From: an uncultured bacterium
GTDB taxonomy: Bacteria; Bacillota; Clostridia; Lachnospirales; Lachnospiraceae
Assembly (NCBI GenBank): GCA_947647735.1
Contig: CANSLJ010000003.1
Location: forward strand, 153,997-217,996
Length of the DNA: 64,000 nucleotides
Direction: 5' to 3'
Both the position numbers and the translations under genes were made by a program. The notes under the pieces are model-generated. The model searched no databases, had not been told where the DNA came from, and saw only the letters and a program-made list of their open reading frames with translations. Positions 62,802 to 64,000 of the stretch are shown piece by piece (within the stretch, counting starts at the first letter, position 1; each line of letters begins with the position of its first letter).

Positions 62802-63812
62802 ATGAAAGAAAAGGACAATCACAAATATATTCTTCTTTTGATCGTTGCCGTAACGATACTGGCGGCGCTGAGCGTATTTTACTATTCCGGCAGGGAAAAT
62901 GCGGAGGGAAATAATGAACTGCTGGTGCGGATCGTACTGCTTCCCAAAGGCGTCAATGACTCCAATGTTTTCTGGGCGGATGTTGTGGAGGGCGCGCAGA
63001 TGGCGGCACAGGAGAGGAATGTGGAACTGACCGTGCTGGCCCCCGCTTTTGAGACGGAGATAGACGTGCAGAACAGGATGATCGAGGAGGCGATAGAGAT
63101 GCGGCCGGATGCGATCGTGCTGGCTCCCTGCGATTATACGAAGACTGTGCCTTACGCGAAAAAGGTGGAGGAAGCGGGCATTAAGCTGGTGATCCTGGAT
63201 TCCGTGATGGAGGAGGAGGCAGGGTGCTGTATGGTGTCGACGGATAATCTGAAGGCAGGTTACCGGATGGGGAGCTATATGAAGCCTTATCTGAACGAGG
63301 AGAGCGTGATCGGCATTGTGGAGCACATCAGGGGAGTATCAACAGCCGTGGAGCGGGAGCAGGGGCTGCGGAATGCGCTGGGAGAATATGGAAGCAAGAT
63401 CGTGGATATCCGTTACGGCGAGTCCAGTTATGATAAATCATATGAACAGACGAAGGCGATGCTTACGGAGAATCCTGACATAAATGTCATATTTGGGCTG
63501 AACGAGGATTCCTCGGCAGGCGCGGCGAGGGCGGTCCGGGATATGGGGCTGGGCGGCCAGATCAAAATGGTGGGGTTTGACAGTTCGCTGGAGGAGATCC
63601 AGTTTCTGGAGAGCGGTGTTTTTGATGCGATCGTGGTACAGCGGCCGGTAAATATGGGGTATCTGGGAATCTCCGTGGCGTATCAGGCGGCGAGAAGCCA
63701 GGAGGTGCCGGCGGAGGTGGAATCGGGCTCCGTCCTGATCACAAAAGACACTATTTATACAGAAGAGAACCAGAAACTTCTGTTTCCGTTCCGGGAAAGC
63801 GATGCGGAATAA
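62802..63812 (+). CDS. Membrane-anchored periplasmic-binding-protein-like sugar sensor
   Basis: 336 residues of the RbsB/XylF-like type 1 fold (DAIVLAPCDYT, GCCMVSTDNLKAGYRMG, IVEHIRGVSTAVEREQGLRNAL, VIFGLNEDSSAGAARAV, KMVGFDSSLEEIQFLESG). It has an N-terminal transmembrane helix (YILLLIVAVTILAALSVFYY) with no lipobox, unlike transporter-associated binding proteins. It lies six bases after the kinase. The layout is like the XylFII-LytS-YesN three-component system described in Clostridium, so it likely passes sugar binding to the YesM kinase. It could also serve the ABC transporter starting at 63916. Confidence 0.88.
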   Translation: MKEKDNHKYILLLIVAVTILAALSVFYYSGRENAEGNNELLVRIVLLPKGVNDSNVFWADVVEGAQMAAQERNVELTVLAPAFETEIDVQNRMIEEAIEMRPDAIVLAPCDYTKTVPYAKKVEEAGIKLVILDSVMEEEAGCCMVSTDNLKAGYRMGSYMKPYLNEESVIGIVEHIRGVSTAVEREQGLRNALGEYGSKIVDIRYGESSYDKSYEQTKAMLTENPDINVIFGLNEDSSAGAARAVRDMGLGGQIKMVGFDSSLEEIQFLESGVFDAIVVQRPVNMGYLGISVAYQAARSQEVPAEVESGSVLITKDTIYTEENQKLLFPFRESDAE

Positions 63813-63915
63813 TTTCCCCCTTTTACAGAAAATATTCTATTTAAAATAAAAAGTGCAGGCTTTATACTTAAATGATAGCGGGCGATATTTTTGAAAAAGA
63901 AGGTAAGGTGATGAT

Positions 63916-64000
63916 GTGGGTGAAGTGATATTAACGATGAAGGGTATCGATAAGTCCTTTCCGGGCGTGCATGCGCTGGACCATGTGGACCTGGAGGTAA
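63916..64000 (+). CDS. Sugar ABC transporter ATP-binding protein (5' end only)
   Basis: The visible 28 codons, from GTG 63916, contain ILTMKGIDKSFPGVHALDHV, the typical start of RbsA/MglA-type double ATPases, before Walker A. The gene runs off the window. AAGGTAAGGTGAT lies just upstream. The 103-base gap after the binding protein gene shows no strong promoter. Confidence 0.8.
   Translation, partial: MGEVILTMKGIDKSFPGVHALDHVDLEV

Overview
This window looks like chromosome of a spore-forming, Gram-positive gut-type Clostridia, most likely Lachnospiraceae. The grounds are the spoIIAA-spoIIAB-sigF sporulation operon, the full set of spoVA germinant-channel genes, a DUF1294/DegV/LUD gene repertoire, moderate GC content and strong AGGAGG-type ribosome binding sites. 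No integrase, rRNA, CRISPR array or phage structural gene was seen.

Layout. 1-7.1 kb: the end of an HtrA protease gene, then valS-folC, a 52-residue protein and a TPR membrane protein. 7.2-10.8 kb: spoIIAA-spoIIAB-sigF, then spoVAA-spoVAB-spoVAC. 11-19.3 kb: an insert with a DUF4143 ATPase behind a five-copy 33-bp repeat and a cell-surface glycan cassette (FdtB- and FdtA-like enzymes, a LysM/GLUG protein, two glycosyltransferases). spoVAD follows at 19.4 kb. 20.5-26.5 kb: a second insert with a 1246-residue STAND-type NTPase carrying a nuclease-like N-terminus (a candidate defence gene), a secreted protein, RidA and shikimate kinase. spoVAE is at 26.6 kb. The spoVA genes are therefore in three separate transcription units, each with its own sigma-G-like promoter. 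For spoVAD and spoVAE the promoter -10 lies in the 5' arm of a hairpin whose 3' arm holds the ribosome binding site. Transcripts from the sigma-G promoter would be translatable, while read-through transcripts would mask their own ribosome binding site.

27-37 kb: GH25 lysozyme, DUF1294, DegV, an aldose epimerase, a PdaA-like deacetylase, a TetM-like GTPase fused to a YacP/Rae1-like nuclease domain, tRNA-Leu(AAG), a chemotaxis receptor and a LUD protein. 37.3-38.2 kb holds the strangest element: a strong promoter and a strong terminator enclosing about 800 bases of purine-rich sequence with no long ORF. It contains nine copies of a motif made of a Shine-Dalgarno-like GGNGGT, a tiny hairpin and CCAATGG. 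Eight of the nine form minimal cistrons of two to five codons.

38.3-50 kb: an acidic membrane protein with an apparently dead GH3 domain, a Zn/Cd efflux operon with a clear ArsR operator, a SARP/BTAD regulator, 11-bp-phased heptamers, and a large repeat-rich surface protein with an unusual C-terminal membrane anchor. 50-54.6 kb: a frameshifted Rpn nuclease gene, a ComEC-like hydrolase, a D,D-carboxypeptidase and a C_GCAxxG_C_C protein. 54.6-64 kb: a deoxysugar (fucose) utilisation and sensing locus with a divergent AraC regulator, fucI, an FGGY kinase, a YesN/YesM two-component system with a membrane-anchored sugar-binding protein, and the start of a sugar ABC transporter ATPase.
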